Source: Sediminibacterium sp. KACHI17 (GTDB lineage Bacteria > Bacteroidota > Bacteroidia > Chitinophagales > Chitinophagaceae). From it: 64,000 nucleotides of DNA. The stretch spans positions 124,001-188,000 of the forward strand of contig NZ_AP029612.1 of the NCBI RefSeq assembly GCF_040362915.1, in the 5' to 3' direction. The translations under genes and the position numbers were made by a program. Shown piece after piece: positions 43,109-52,556 of the stretch; positions within the stretch are counted from its first letter, which is position 1; every line of letters starts with the position of its first letter. The notes beneath the pieces were generated by a model. The model searched no databases and was not told where the DNA came from. It was given only the letters and a program-made list of their open reading frames with translations.

Positions 43109-43202
43109 TGTTTATAAAAATCAGAATTCTTTCAATAGCTGACATCACATTTTCAAATCATTTGCGAGGGGTGATTCCCCGAAAGTTCAAAATCAATACA
43201 AC

Positions 43203-43652
43203 ATGAAACTACACAATCTGAAACCTGCAGAAGGTTCTACACACAAGCAAAAACGTTTAGGTCGTGGTGAAGCATCCGGTAAGGGTGGTACATCTACAAA
43301 AGGTAACAAAGGTGGACAAAGCCGCGCCGGTTATAAGAGCAAAATGGCTCACGAAGGTGGTCAGATGCCTATCCAGCGTCGTATCCCTAAGCGTGGATTC
43401 AAGAATAACAATCGCGTTGAATTCGTAGTATTCAACTTGGGTCAAATCGACCAACTGGTTGAAAAATATGGCTTCACCGAATTCAGCCTGGAAAATCTCT
43501 ATATCAATGGTCTGATCAGCCGTACCGATAAAGTAAAAGTATTGGCCAACGGAGAACTGAAAGCCAAAGTAACTTTCAAAGTGAATGCAGCCAGCGAAAA
43601 AGCAAAAACTGCTATCGAAGCTGCAGGTGGTAGCGTTGAAATTATCAAGTAA
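43203..43652 (+). CDS. rplO: 50S ribosomal protein L15
   Basis: The 149-residue product starts MKLHNLKPAEGSTHKQKRLG and has the Gly-rich extension GRGEASGKGGTSTKGNKGGQ. The C-terminal L15 core (KVLANGELKAKVTFKVNAAS) is complete. A strong terminator follows. Confidence 0.97.
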   Translation: MKLHNLKPAEGSTHKQKRLGRGEASGKGGTSTKGNKGGQSRAGYKSKMAHEGGQMPIQRRIPKRGFKNNNRVEFVVFNLGQIDQLVEKYGFTEFSLENLYINGLISRTDKVKVLANGELKAKVTFKVNAASEKAKTAIEAAGGSVEIIK

Positions 43653-43669
43653 TTTTATCGTAACTTGCC

Positions 43670-43694
43670 AGACGCACAAAGTGCGTCTTTTTTT
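43670..43694 (+). terminator. Intrinsic terminator between rplO and secY
   Basis: A perfect 8-bp stem (AGACGCAC / GTGCGTCT), AAA loop and seven or more T. It stands inside the usual spc operon, so secY may need readthrough or its own promoter (TACAATTG near 43715 matches seven of eight positions of the -7 element). Confidence 0.85.
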
Positions 43695-43729
43695 GGTTTA
43701 AGACTATTAACGCTTACAATTGCATTCAA

Positions 43730-45079
43730 GTGAAAAAACTAGTTCAGACATTAAGGAATATTTGGACGATAGAGGAGCTTCGTAACAAGATCATTATCAC
43801 ACTTGCACTGGTTCTTACGTATCGTTTTGGTACCCACATCGTATTGCCGGGTATCGATCCTAATAAAATTGAAGAAGCACAAAAATCTGCCCAAAGCGGT
43901 GGAGGTCTGTTAGGCATCTTCGATATGTTCGCAGGTGGAGCCTTTTCGCAAGCCTCTATTCTCGCACTCGGTATCATGCCTTATATCTCTGCTTCTATCT
44001 TCATGCAACTGATGACCATCTTGGTTCCCCAGTTACAGAAAGTTCAGAAGGAAGGAGATAGCGGACGTAAAAAAATCAATCAGTGGACACGTTACCTCAC
44101 CGTGATCGTTACCGCTTTTCAGGCAGGCGCATATGTTGCTTACCTCAATAGCCCAGGATACGCGGAAGCTATCATGCCCGCTTATGCCCCTTACTTCTGG
44201 TTCTCTACTGTGATCACTTTAACAGCAGGTACCATGTTTGTAATGTGGTTGGGTGAAAAGATCCAGGACAAAGGATTGGGTAATGGTACATCCATCATCA
44301 TCATGGTGGGTATCCTTGCTCGTCTTCCTCAGTCTTTGATCCAGGAATTCAGTGCCAAAGGAGAAAGAGCTGGTGGTGGTTTGTTGATCTTCTTGATCGA
44401 GATCGCTATTCTGATCGCTATCATCCTTGGATTGATTGTGTTGGTTCAGGGTGTTCGTAAAATACCTGTAAACTATGCTAAGCAGATCATCGGTAACCGC
44501 CAGTTCGGTGGTGCCCGTCAGTTCCTGCCTATCAAAGTAAACAGTGCCGGTGTTATGCCGATCATCTTCGCTCAGGCGATCATGTTCTTGCCTACACTGG
44601 TATCATTTACCAATCTTGATTCTGCACAAGGTATCGTGAAGATCTTCAATGATCACAGCAATACCTGGTATATGGTGATCTATTCAGTGATGGTGATCGG
44701 ATTTACTTTCCTTTACACTGCCCTGATATTTAACCCTAAACAAATTGCAGAAGACCTGAAACGTAACAACGGGTTTATTCCAGGCGTGAAGCCCGGACAA
44801 CCTACTGCTGATTATATCGGATCTGTAATGGATAGAATCACTTTGCCGGGTGCTATCTTCTTGGCACTGGTAGGTATCATGCCAGGATTCGCTCAGCGCT
44901 TAGGTGTTACTCAAGGATTCAGCACTTTCTTTGGTGGTACATCATTACTTATCATGGTGGGTGTGGTATTGGATACACTACAGCAAATTGAAACTTACCT
45001 GTTGATGCGTCAATACGATGGACTGATGAAAGGCGGTCGCGTACAAGGCAGACAGACTGTTTCGACAACAACGATCTAG
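43730..45079 (+). CDS. secY: Protein translocase subunit SecY
   Basis: The 449-residue protein is the channel of the Sec translocon in the inner membrane, with SecE and SecG. It starts with GTG (43730), giving MKKLVQTLRNIWTIEELRNK. About ten membrane segments are visible. Family marks include the early plug region (GGLLGIFDMFAGGAFSQASI), GIMPYISASI and the conserved C-terminal LMRQYDGLMKGGR. The start is the only GTG start I assign in the ribosomal cluster. Confidence 0.97.
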   Translation: MKKLVQTLRNIWTIEELRNKIIITLALVLTYRFGTHIVLPGIDPNKIEEAQKSAQSGGGLLGIFDMFAGGAFSQASILALGIMPYISASIFMQLMTILVPQLQKVQKEGDSGRKKINQWTRYLTVIVTAFQAGAYVAYLNSPGYAEAIMPAYAPYFWFSTVITLTAGTMFVMWLGEKIQDKGLGNGTSIIIMVGILARLPQSLIQEFSAKGERAGGGLLIFLIEIAILIAIILGLIVLVQGVRKIPVNYAKQIIGNRQFGGARQFLPIKVNSAGVMPIIFAQAIMFLPTLVSFTNLDSAQGIVKIFNDHSNTWYMVIYSVMVIGFTFLYTALIFNPKQIAEDLKRNNGFIPGVKPGQPTADYIGSVMDRITLPGAIFLALVGIMPGFAQRLGVTQGFSTFFGGTSLLIMVGVVLDTLQQIETYLLMRQYDGLMKGGRVQGRQTVSTTTI

Positions 45080-45086
45080 TTTTATA

Positions 45087-45115
45087 CCATGGTCTATGGA
45101 CCATCGACCATGGAC
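45087..45115. repeat. CCATGGTC-word inverted repeat in the secY-map gap
   Basis: Arms CCATGGTC (45087-45094) and GACCATGG (45105-45112) frame further TATGGACC words. Same family as 41786-41813 and 61648-61674. Confidence 0.7.
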
Positions 45116-45131
45116 AAAAAGTACGATATTT

Positions 45132-45177
45132 GCAAACCTGTCGTCTCGCTGATTGCGACGACAGGTTTGTTTTTTTA
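45132..45177 (+). terminator. Intrinsic terminator between secY and map
   Basis: A perfect 13-bp stem (CAAACCTGTCGTC / GACGACAGGTTTG) with an 11-nt loop is followed by seven T. It ends only about 20 bases before the map start, so map may be controlled by attenuation or have its start within a short leader. Confidence 0.9.
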
Positions 45178-45197
45178 TCATGTCGAGGAGAATAAAT

Positions 45198-46004
45198 ATG
45201 ATCATCTATAAAACAGAAGCAGAAATAGCGCTGATGAAAGAAGCTGCACTACTGGTAAGTAAAACACTTACAGAAGTTGCAAAAGTGTTGAAGCCGGGAA
45301 TGACCACGATGCAGATCGATAAGCTCTGTGGAGACTTCGTAAAAGATCATAAAGCAGTTCCATCATTCTATAATTATCGCGGCTATCCTTACAATGTTTG
45401 TGCATCTGTCAATGATGTGGTAGTACACGGTTTTCCCAATGACGTACCTCTGAAAGACGGTGACATCGTTTCTGTTGATATGGGTGTGATCTTAAATGGT
45501 TGGCATGGAGATCATGCATACACTTTTATTCTGGGAGAAACCGATGCTGAAATTATTCAGCTGGTGAAAGTGACCAAGGAATCATTGTATAAAGGCATTG
45601 AAAAAGCCATCGTTAACAATAGAGTAGGTGATATCTCTTTTGCAATTCAAGAACACGCAGAGAAGAAACATGGATATGGTGTGGTAAGAGAGTTGGTCGG
45701 ACACGGCTTAGGTCGAAACTTACACGAAGATCCACAGGTCCCCAATTATGGTAAACGTGGAAATGGTCCGAAGATGAAAGAGAATCTTGTATTGGCCATT
45801 GAACCCATGATCAATCTCGGTACCAGAGAAGTATATACAGAAGATGATGGTTGGACCGTTCGTACACAAGATGGAAAAGCAGCTTGTCACTTTGAACACG
45901 ATGTATGTGTGAAACGTGGACAAGCACTGATACTTTCTGATTATAGCATTATAGAGGCTGCTGAAAAAGCCAACCCTAATCTGAATACCTCTTATTACAA
46001 CTAA
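45198..46004 (+). CDS. map: Methionine aminopeptidase, type I
   Basis: The 268-residue cytoplasmic enzyme removes the initiator Met from new proteins. All five metal ligands are present: Asp94, Asp105, His169, Glu202 and Glu233, plus the substrate His77 (VHGFP). ATG 45198 is chosen because the family begins MIIYKTEAEI; a GAGGAG at 45185-45190 stands 7 bases upstream, a rare Shine-Dalgarno-like site in this window. An in-frame TTG at 45153 lies in the terminator stem and is rejected. infA and rpmJ, its usual followers, are missing. Confidence 0.95.
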   Translation: MIIYKTEAEIALMKEAALLVSKTLTEVAKVLKPGMTTMQIDKLCGDFVKDHKAVPSFYNYRGYPYNVCASVNDVVVHGFPNDVPLKDGDIVSVDMGVILNGWHGDHAYTFILGETDAEIIQLVKVTKESLYKGIEKAIVNNRVGDISFAIQEHAEKKHGYGVVRELVGHGLGRNLHEDPQVPNYGKRGNGPKMKENLVLAIEPMINLGTREVYTEDDGWTVRTQDGKAACHFEHDVCVKRGQALILSDYSIIEAAEKANPNLNTSYYN

Positions 46005-46029
46005 TTCAACATCGAATTAATATTTTTAC

Positions 46030-46056
46030 AAAGACCTTTATCAGAAGGTCTTTTTC
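46030..46056 (+). terminator. Intrinsic terminator after map
   Basis: A perfect 9-bp stem (AAAGACCTT / AAGGTCTTT), six-base loop and T-rich tail. It ends 12 bases before the next start. Confidence 0.85.
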
Positions 46057-46067
46057 TTTATCTGATT

Positions 46068-47294
46068 ATGCAACAACAACTCATTGTCATTGGTGGAGGA
46101 GCAGCAGGCTTCTTTTGTGCGGTCAATGCTGCACGTATGAATCCTTCAGTGAAAGTGTTGTTATTGGAAAAATCCAATAAGTTGTTATCAAAAGTAAAGG
46201 TCAGTGGAGGCGGAAGATGTAATACCACACATGCTTGTTTCGAGATACCGGAGTTGGTAAAGAAATATCCGCGTGGACAAAACTTTTTAAAAAAATCATT
46301 TCATCAGTTTTATACCAAGGATACCATTCAATGGTTTGAAGAAAGAGGAGTTGAGTTAAAGGTAGAAGAGGACGGCAGAATGTTTCCGGTTACAGATAAT
46401 TCTCAAACCATTATTGATTGTTTATTAAAAGAAGCAGACAAGTATAAAGTAGCGGTACAATTACAAACAGGTGTTACTGCTATTCAGAAACAAGAAAACA
46501 AATTTGAACTGCAGTTAACGAATGGGAATCGTATCTTTGCAGACTTTGTATGCATTGCAACAGGAGGTTTTCCTAAAGCTACCATGTTTGATTGGTTGAC
46601 ATCAACCGGACATACAATCGCAACACCGGTTCCATCACTCTTTACATTCAACATGCCGGGTAACCCCATCACTGCTTTAATGGGTGTGAGCGTTGAACGT
46701 GCTATCGTAAAAGTGGCAGGTACTAAACTACAAGAAGAAGGTCCTTTATTGATCACACATTGGGGAATGAGTGGTCCTGCAATCTTAAGAACTTCCGCCT
46801 GGGGTGCAAGAGAGCTGGCAGATAAGAATTATCATTTTACCATCTTAGTGAACTGGATACCCACTTATACTGAACAAATACTGCGCGATGAGTGGCAAGA
46901 GATCAGAGAAAGAGCAGGGGCTCAAAAACTAGGCAGTAAAAATCCGTTTGCATTACCCAATCGTTTGTGGTTACATATTCTTCAAGAATCTGAGATCGAT
47001 GCAGAGTGTAGGTGGTCTGATCTTCCTTCAAAACAACAGAACAGGCTGATCAAAAATCTGACTGCACATGAGTTTAGTGTAAAAGGTAAAACAACATTCA
47101 AGGATGAATTTGTAACTGCCGGAGGTATTGTGCTCAGTGAGATCGACCCACAGACCATGCAGAGCCGTAAACAGCCCGGATTATTCTTTGCAGGTGAGGT
47201 CATGGATGTAGACGGAATCACTGGCGGATTTAATTTCCAACATGCATGGACCAGTGGGTTTATTGCTGCCAAGGCCATTGCATCAGCCTCATAA
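46068..47294 (+). CDS. BaiN/HI0933-family NAD(P)/FAD-dependent oxidoreductase
   Basis: The 408-residue product has an N-terminal Rossmann motif (VIGGGAAGFFCA, Gly9-Gly14), the family motif VSGGGRCNTTH (about 48-58) and the C-terminal FAD motif FAGEVMDVDGITGGFNFQHA (about 372-391). The family (YhiN, HI0933, BaiN) contains flavoproteins with mostly unknown substrates; BaiN reduces bile acids in gut Clostridia, which is not implied here. The gene stands alone between a terminator and a 130-bp gap. Confidence 0.93.
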   Translation: MQQQLIVIGGGAAGFFCAVNAARMNPSVKVLLLEKSNKLLSKVKVSGGGRCNTTHACFEIPELVKKYPRGQNFLKKSFHQFYTKDTIQWFEERGVELKVEEDGRMFPVTDNSQTIIDCLLKEADKYKVAVQLQTGVTAIQKQENKFELQLTNGNRIFADFVCIATGGFPKATMFDWLTSTGHTIATPVPSLFTFNMPGNPITALMGVSVERAIVKVAGTKLQEEGPLLITHWGMSGPAILRTSAWGARELADKNYHFTILVNWIPTYTEQILRDEWQEIRERAGAQKLGSKNPFALPNRLWLHILQESEIDAECRWSDLPSKQQNRLIKNLTAHEFSVKGKTTFKDEFVTAGGIVLSEIDPQTMQSRKQPGLFFAGEVMDVDGITGGFNFQHAWTSGFIAAKAIASAS

Positions 47295-47424
47295 AATATG
47301 TTTATCTAAGATCGATAATAGTGGTAGGCCTTAAAGCTGTTTGTTAAAAAATTGCCACTTATCCATTCCGCTGTAAATTCCTGACAGGGATTCACTATTT
47401 TAATAGTCAACTAAATGAAACGCT

Positions 47425-50016
47425 ATGAGAAGACTCTTGCTCGCCGCATCTGCATGTGCGGTATTTGTGGGCACAACCCTATATGCCCAACAACCGCCTA
47501 CCGGAATGCCTGCCGGTGCCCGTCCGCCGGGTGATACCACAAAAACCCCTGCAGCACCTAAGAAACCAACTGTTGCCGAAAAAACAAAAGGCAATAAAAA
47601 GATTGAAGGAATGTTCACCCTGTACCAGGATACAGTTACTGGAAGCCTTCAGATGTATGTCCGAAAAGACCAGCTAGATAAAGAATTTATCTATCAAAGC
47701 TTTTCTATCAATGGACCGACTGCTTTATTTCTTCACCAAAGTATGCACCGTTCAACAGCAGTATTCAAAATGAAAAGAGCATTTGATAAGATCGAATTCT
47801 CGCAAGTGAATACCGGTTTTTTCTATGATAAAAATAATCCCGTAAGTAAGACCGCAGATGTAGACAAACCTGAGGCGGTTTTTTACAACGATAAATTCAG
47901 TATTGAAGATTCATTGGGTTATCTGATCAGTGTTGATCAGCTATTCCTGAGTGAAAAACTAGATCCTGTAAAGCCGGTGATCCCTCCTAGTCCATTAGCG
48001 ATGTTCACTTTTAATTTAGGTGGATTGAATCCTACCAAATCCAAGTATGCCAACATCCGTTCTTTCCCGAATAACACAGATGTTGTAGTAGACTTATCTT
48101 ACGATAATCCAAGTACACTCGCCAACGGAGGACCTGATGTTACAGATCCTCGTTATGTGCGTGTTCGTATGCAGCATAGTTTCATTGAAATGCCAAAGAA
48201 TGATTTTCGCTCACGCAGAGATGATCAGCGTGTAGGATATTTCTTAGATCAGCGAAACAACCAAACCAGTACCAGTCCTGTTCCGTACAAGGATATGATC
48301 AACCGCTGGAACCTGGTGAAAAAAGATCCTTCAGCAGTCATCAGCGAACCGGTGGAACCGATCGTTTTTTGGATCGAAAACACCACACCACATGAGTATC
48401 GTCAGACCATCATGGAAGCTGGATTGAAATGGAATGAAGCATTTGAAAAAGCAGGATTCAAAAATGCTGTTCAAATGAAGATCATGCCGGATGATGCTAC
48501 CTGGGATCCTGCAGATATCCGTTACAATGTGATCCGTTGGGTGTCTTCTGCCAATCCTCCTTACGGCGCCATTGGACCCAGCTTTACCAATCCGCGTACC
48601 GGACAAATACTGGGTGCTGACATCACCGTAGAGTGGTTCTCCGGAAGTGCCACACCAATTTTCGACGAATTGTACAATGGCCCATCAATGCAAAATGCAA
48701 CAGACCTCCAGTTTCCGGGTATGCAGATGAAAAATCATACTGCTTGCACATTGGCCGGTGAACTGAAAGCGCAATTTATGACCGGACATACAACACTTGA
48801 AGCCATGGATGCACCGGAAGGAGAGATCAAAGAAATGCACAAGCAATTCCTGATCTATTTGATCATGCATGAAATGGGACATACACTCGGACTGAATCAC
48901 AATATGAAAGCCAGTCAGATGTTATCACCTGCAGAGATCAATAATACTGCTATCACTCGTTCTATCGGATTGATTGGCTCTGTAATGGATTATCCTGCGA
49001 TCAATGTTTCATCAGACAGAAGTAAGCAAGGTGATTATTATACAACGAAAGCGGGTCCTTATGATCTCTGGGCAATTGAATATGGTTACACACCATTCTC
49101 AGAAGCACAGGAAGAAGCAGGGCTTACCAAAATATTATCCCGCAGCACCGATCCTAAATTGGCCTTCGGTAATGATGGTGATGATATGCGCGCTCCCGGC
49201 AAAGCGATCGATCCTCGTGTGAATGTGAATGATCTTACCAATGATGCAGTAGCTTATGCCGAAGATCGTTTCAAACTAGTGAATAACCTGATGGGTAAAC
49301 TGGTACAGAAATATACCAAGCCCGGACAATCATATGTAGAAGTACGTGCGCGTTATGGTGTGCTGAACGGACAACGTAACAGTATGATCAATGCTGTGAG
49401 CCGTTATGTAGGTGGTGTGTATATTGACAGAAGTAATCCGGAACAAAATTCAGGAAACAAGCCCTATACACCTGTACCACTGGCTACACAAAAGAAAGCA
49501 ATGGAGGTATTGAATAAATACGTGTTTGCACCCAACGCTTTTGATGCAGATGCACAAGTATATCCATACCTCGCATTCCAGCGTAGAGGATTTAATCAGC
49601 CTGGTAATGGAGAAGATTTCAAAATCACCAATAATGTATTGGGCTTACAGGCAGGTGGTGCATTGGCACATATCCTGAGTCCTATCACTTTGCAGCGTAT
49701 TACCAATACTCGTTTGTACGGTAATCAATACAGTGTTGCTGATGTAATGGGTGATCTGGTAAAAGGAATTTTTGATGCGGATATCAATGGTAATGTGAAT
49801 GTTCACAGACAATACCTGCAAACTACCTTTGTAAAAGGAGCAGCCAGTTTGTTAAATCCACAAGCACCGATCGATGATGTATCAAAAGCTGCGGCTTTAT
49901 ATACCATCAGAAAGTTAAGAACCAAATTGGCAGCTGCTGTTTCAACCAACGAAGAAACCAAGGCACACAGGTCCAATCTGATCTTCCTGATCGATAAAGC
50001 ACTGAAGACAGACTAG
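47425..50016 (+). CDS. Secreted zinc-dependent metalloprotease (DUF5117/DUF5118 type)
   Basis: The 863-residue product has a signal peptide (RRLLLAASACAVFVGTTLYA) and a Pro-rich linker. The N-terminal domain contains KIEGMFTLYQDTVTG and DQLDKEFIYQSF, as in DUF5118/5117 proteins. The zinc site is HEMGHTLGLNH (His482, Glu483, His486, His492), an HExxHxxGxxH metzincin-type motif. VMDYPAINV after it is likely the Met turn. Such proteins are widespread in Bacteroidota and Gammaproteobacteria; natural substrates are unknown. Periplasmic or surface location is inferred. No T9SS sorting domain is seen. Confidence 0.93.
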   Translation: MRRLLLAASACAVFVGTTLYAQQPPTGMPAGARPPGDTTKTPAAPKKPTVAEKTKGNKKIEGMFTLYQDTVTGSLQMYVRKDQLDKEFIYQSFSINGPTALFLHQSMHRSTAVFKMKRAFDKIEFSQVNTGFFYDKNNPVSKTADVDKPEAVFYNDKFSIEDSLGYLISVDQLFLSEKLDPVKPVIPPSPLAMFTFNLGGLNPTKSKYANIRSFPNNTDVVVDLSYDNPSTLANGGPDVTDPRYVRVRMQHSFIEMPKNDFRSRRDDQRVGYFLDQRNNQTSTSPVPYKDMINRWNLVKKDPSAVISEPVEPIVFWIENTTPHEYRQTIMEAGLKWNEAFEKAGFKNAVQMKIMPDDATWDPADIRYNVIRWVSSANPPYGAIGPSFTNPRTGQILGADITVEWFSGSATPIFDELYNGPSMQNATDLQFPGMQMKNHTACTLAGELKAQFMTGHTTLEAMDAPEGEIKEMHKQFLIYLIMHEMGHTLGLNHNMKASQMLSPAEINNTAITRSIGLIGSVMDYPAINVSSDRSKQGDYYTTKAGPYDLWAIEYGYTPFSEAQEEAGLTKILSRSTDPKLAFGNDGDDMRAPGKAIDPRVNVNDLTNDAVAYAEDRFKLVNNLMGKLVQKYTKPGQSYVEVRARYGVLNGQRNSMINAVSRYVGGVYIDRSNPEQNSGNKPYTPVPLATQKKAMEVLNKYVFAPNAFDADAQVYPYLAFQRRGFNQPGNGEDFKITNNVLGLQAGGALAHILSPITLQRITNTRLYGNQYSVADVMGDLVKGIFDADINGNVNVHRQYLQTTFVKGAASLLNPQAPIDDVSKAAALYTIRKLRTKLAAAVSTNEETKAHRSNLIFLIDKALKTD

Positions 50017-50028
50017 GGAAGGGAAACA

Positions 50029-50135
50029 GAGAAATAAGAAACAGAGGAATAAGGAATAAGAAAGTAATTGTGAAAATCAACTACTTTCTTATTCCTTATT
50101 TTTTATTCCATATTTCTTATTCTCCTCCTCTTGCA
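50029..50135. repeat. AATAAGAAA-word inverted repeat with perfect 19-bp arms
   Basis: Arms 50048-50066 and 50082-50100 (AATAAGGAATAAGAAAGTA and its complement) pair perfectly around a 15-nt loop; outer words continue the pattern on both sides. A short T-run follows, so it could also act as an A+T-rich terminator for the protease gene. Confidence 0.85.
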
Positions 50136-50179
50136 TAATTCAAATCCGTTTACTATATTAAGGAACTAAAACGCCTGCC

Positions 50180-50608
50180 ATGAGAAAAGTAAGTAACGTA
50201 TTACAACGTAAAGGAAACAGAGTAACCACAGTTCCTCCCGAAATGACAGTGATCGATGCATTGAAACTAATGGCTGAACAGAATATAGGATCAGTAGTGG
50301 TGATGAAGGAGGGAAAATTTGCCGGTATCATGACGGAACGTGACTATTCCCGTAAAGTAATATTGAAAGGGCGTCATTCCAGTGAAACAAAAGTAGGAGA
50401 GATCATGACCACAGATTTTCCGTATGTGGCGATGAATGATACGGTGGAATCTTGCATGCAGTTAATGACTTCTCACCGATTGAGATACTTACCCGTGATT
50501 GAAGATGAACAATTGGTAGGTATTATTTCTATCAATGATCTGGTCACAGAAACGATCTTAACGCAGGCTGAAACGATTAATCAGTTGCAGAGTTATATAC
50601 AGTCCTAG
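50180..50608 (+). CDS. CBS-domain pair protein
   Basis: The 142-residue product is two CBS domains (about 10-65 and 75-135) and nothing else: PEMTVIDALKLMAEQNIGSV and TVESCMQLMTSHRLRYLPVI are the typical strand-helix units. MTERDYSRKVILKGRHSSET follows the first. CBS pairs bind adenosine nucleotides and usually regulate a partner; none is obvious here. Cytoplasmic. Confidence 0.93.
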   Translation: MRKVSNVLQRKGNRVTTVPPEMTVIDALKLMAEQNIGSVVVMKEGKFAGIMTERDYSRKVILKGRHSSETKVGEIMTTDFPYVAMNDTVESCMQLMTSHRLRYLPVIEDEQLVGIISINDLVTETILTQAETINQLQSYIQS

Positions 50609-50646
50609 AGTCATTTTTTTTTAGACCTATTAAACTAAGCCCAATT

Positions 50647-51168
50647 ATGAAAACACTACTTCTATCAATGATAAGTTTATGCTTATTCGCTAGCGCTTAT
50701 TCGCAACAAGGAGTCAATCGTCAAGCTTCAAGCCCTAAGAAAGTTGCACCACGACCTCAACTGAAAACACAAAAACAATACCTAGCTGATGCAAAGGCTT
50801 TCTATTCACTAAGTTTATGTAATGCTGCAAAAGCCTCTTATTCTTTCCTTGGTGTTGATTACCAAGATCAAGATTTAATAAAAAATATTAATGAATGTTT
50901 ATCTAGTAAAGCAAGTCTTGACGAAGCGGAAGATTTTAATCCTGCTGAAGATGAACTTTACACATTATCTATCCCTGCGAATCAGCAGGTCGGGTATGAA
51001 AATGTCGAATTCGGAAATATAGAATTTGCAGCTCAACGTTATCGGAATGCGTTACATTTTTATTTATTATATCTAGTTGATAATTATACAATGCTGCGTA
51101 AGGATAGAGATCTATTAAATAAATTTGAAGAAAAAATTGAATACTGCCTTAGAAAATCGGGTTACTAA
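50647..51168 (+). CDS. Exported protein of unknown function
   Basis: Not recognised. The 173-residue product has a signal peptide (KTLLLSMISLCLFASAYSQ) and a Gln/Pro/Lys-rich linker to about residue 45. The rest is helical, with three Cys and many Tyr, and pattern hints of degenerate TPR (NIEFAAQRYRNALHFYLLYL). It is A+T-rich compared with the upstream housekeeping genes. The next gene, 80 bases downstream on the same strand, also has TPR-like parts, so the two may work together. Confidence 0.7.
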   Translation: MKTLLLSMISLCLFASAYSQQGVNRQASSPKKVAPRPQLKTQKQYLADAKAFYSLSLCNAAKASYSFLGVDYQDQDLIKNINECLSSKASLDEAEDFNPAEDELYTLSIPANQQVGYENVEFGNIEFAAQRYRNALHFYLLYLVDNYTMLRKDRDLLNKFEEKIEYCLRKSGY

Positions 51169-51248
51169 TTTTATGAAAATATGTCTAGTAGCTCATTAAT
51201 GCGTATATGATTTTTAGCAATAAATGAATATAATAAAAGAAATATAGT

Positions 51249-52556
51249 ATGGAGGATTCAATGCAAAAGCAGGCAGGAAATTTAAATAAGTCATTGGTCA
51301 CTCGAATAGAAATTTTTTCAGATAAGGTTGCGGCATACAGAAAAATACTATTGAATTTTTTTGTAATGGTATTGGTACTATACCTGATTGTATTTTTAAT
51401 AGCAACCTCTTTTCAGAAAAAGTTATTGGTATTGCCGGTAGATATTCCGGATAAGCTAAAGAAAGAGGGTTATTCCCCTGAATTCTTTACGCAGAAGATT
51501 GTAGAAAGAATTGAGTTCATTAAAAATAGTGCATCCGATTATTATAGTAACAATGATGTGGAACTAATGATGGAAGATGATAAAATTGAAATAGTTAATA
51601 CATTACTTGATAATACCCCATTAGAAGGATTTAAAAGTATGTTTATCGATTTTGTCAATCGGAATCAGGAAAAAGTGACAGGTAAAGTAAGAGATCTCAA
51701 TGACAGAGTGCAAATTACGTATCGCATTGGAAACAAAACTCCTATTGTTGTTGAAAAGGGCACTACAGATAGTCTTATTTATGCCGCTGCTGAATATATA
51801 ATGGAAGAAATGAATCCTTATTATTTAAGTGCTTATTATTTTAAGACGAAGGAGTTTGATAAGTGCTTAAGTCTAGTACAGAAGCTACTCAATAGCAGCA
51901 ATACTAGGTATAAGTATCTTGCTTTTCATATACGCGGAAATGTTTACATAAGTATGGGAGACCAGTTTTTACACAATAAGGATTCAGTAAATCACTGGTT
52001 AGGCGATGAATACCTGAATTATGCAAAAAATATTTTTGATAGCGCAATTGCCACCAATACTTTTAAATCACCTTGGCTTAGTTATAATAGTATGGGGGCT
52101 GTTTATCACAACAAAAAAGTGTATGACTCAGCAAAAATTTGGTATAAGCGATCTATGTTATCCAATCATGCTGGGGCTAATGCTTTCTATAATTATGGAA
52201 ACATCTTATTGGATGAATATAATGGTAATGAAAAAAAAATGAAATCAAATCCAGATACTGCTGTATTTTACTTCAAAGAAGCCATTAAGCGAAATTCATT
52301 TAATGTAGACTATTATATTGGATTACTGAAAGCGTATGCTTATGCTAAGAATGTAGAACAAGCCAAGGCTTTGTTCTTTAAGTGTAAGGATATGGATCCT
52401 AAGAATTTGAATATTTATTCTTATATGGTTCTTGTGCATCAACCAAAGGACCCATTAATGGCTAATCAATATCAAAATCTTTATTTGCAAAAACTCAAGG
52501 AGATTAGAAACATTGATATATCCACTGATAGTATGGCGCCTAACGCTAAAAACTAA
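51249..52556 (+). CDS. Membrane-anchored TPR protein of unknown function
   Basis: Not recognised as a named family. The 435-residue product has a short cytoplasmic N-terminus and one membrane segment (about residues 33-55). A periplasmic or extracytoplasmic region follows with an alpha/beta part (60-195) and TPR-like helices (about 195-415; for example YLAFHIRGNVYISMGDQFLH and NAFYNYGNILLDEYNGNEKK). A single-pass protein with TPRs suggests a scaffold. The gene is markedly A+T-rich and starts an accessory segment that continues into the repeat-flanked island. Confidence 0.72.
   Translation: MEDSMQKQAGNLNKSLVTRIEIFSDKVAAYRKILLNFFVMVLVLYLIVFLIATSFQKKLLVLPVDIPDKLKKEGYSPEFFTQKIVERIEFIKNSASDYYSNNDVELMMEDDKIEIVNTLLDNTPLEGFKSMFIDFVNRNQEKVTGKVRDLNDRVQITYRIGNKTPIVVEKGTTDSLIYAAAEYIMEEMNPYYLSAYYFKTKEFDKCLSLVQKLLNSSNTRYKYLAFHIRGNVYISMGDQFLHNKDSVNHWLGDEYLNYAKNIFDSAIATNTFKSPWLSYNSMGAVYHNKKVYDSAKIWYKRSMLSNHAGANAFYNYGNILLDEYNGNEKKMKSNPDTAVFYFKEAIKRNSFNVDYYIGLLKAYAYAKNVEQAKALFFKCKDMDPKNLNIYSYMVLVHQPKDPLMANQYQNLYLQKLKEIRNIDISTDSMAPNAKN

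Noticed and set aside
45153-45197. Upstream extension of map from TTG 45153 or ATG 45180
   Set aside because: It runs through the 3' arm and T-run of the terminator; the family N-terminus matches ATG 45198.
47456-47677. Short plus-strand frame inside the metalloprotease gene
   Set aside because: Out-of-frame shadow of the signal and linker region.
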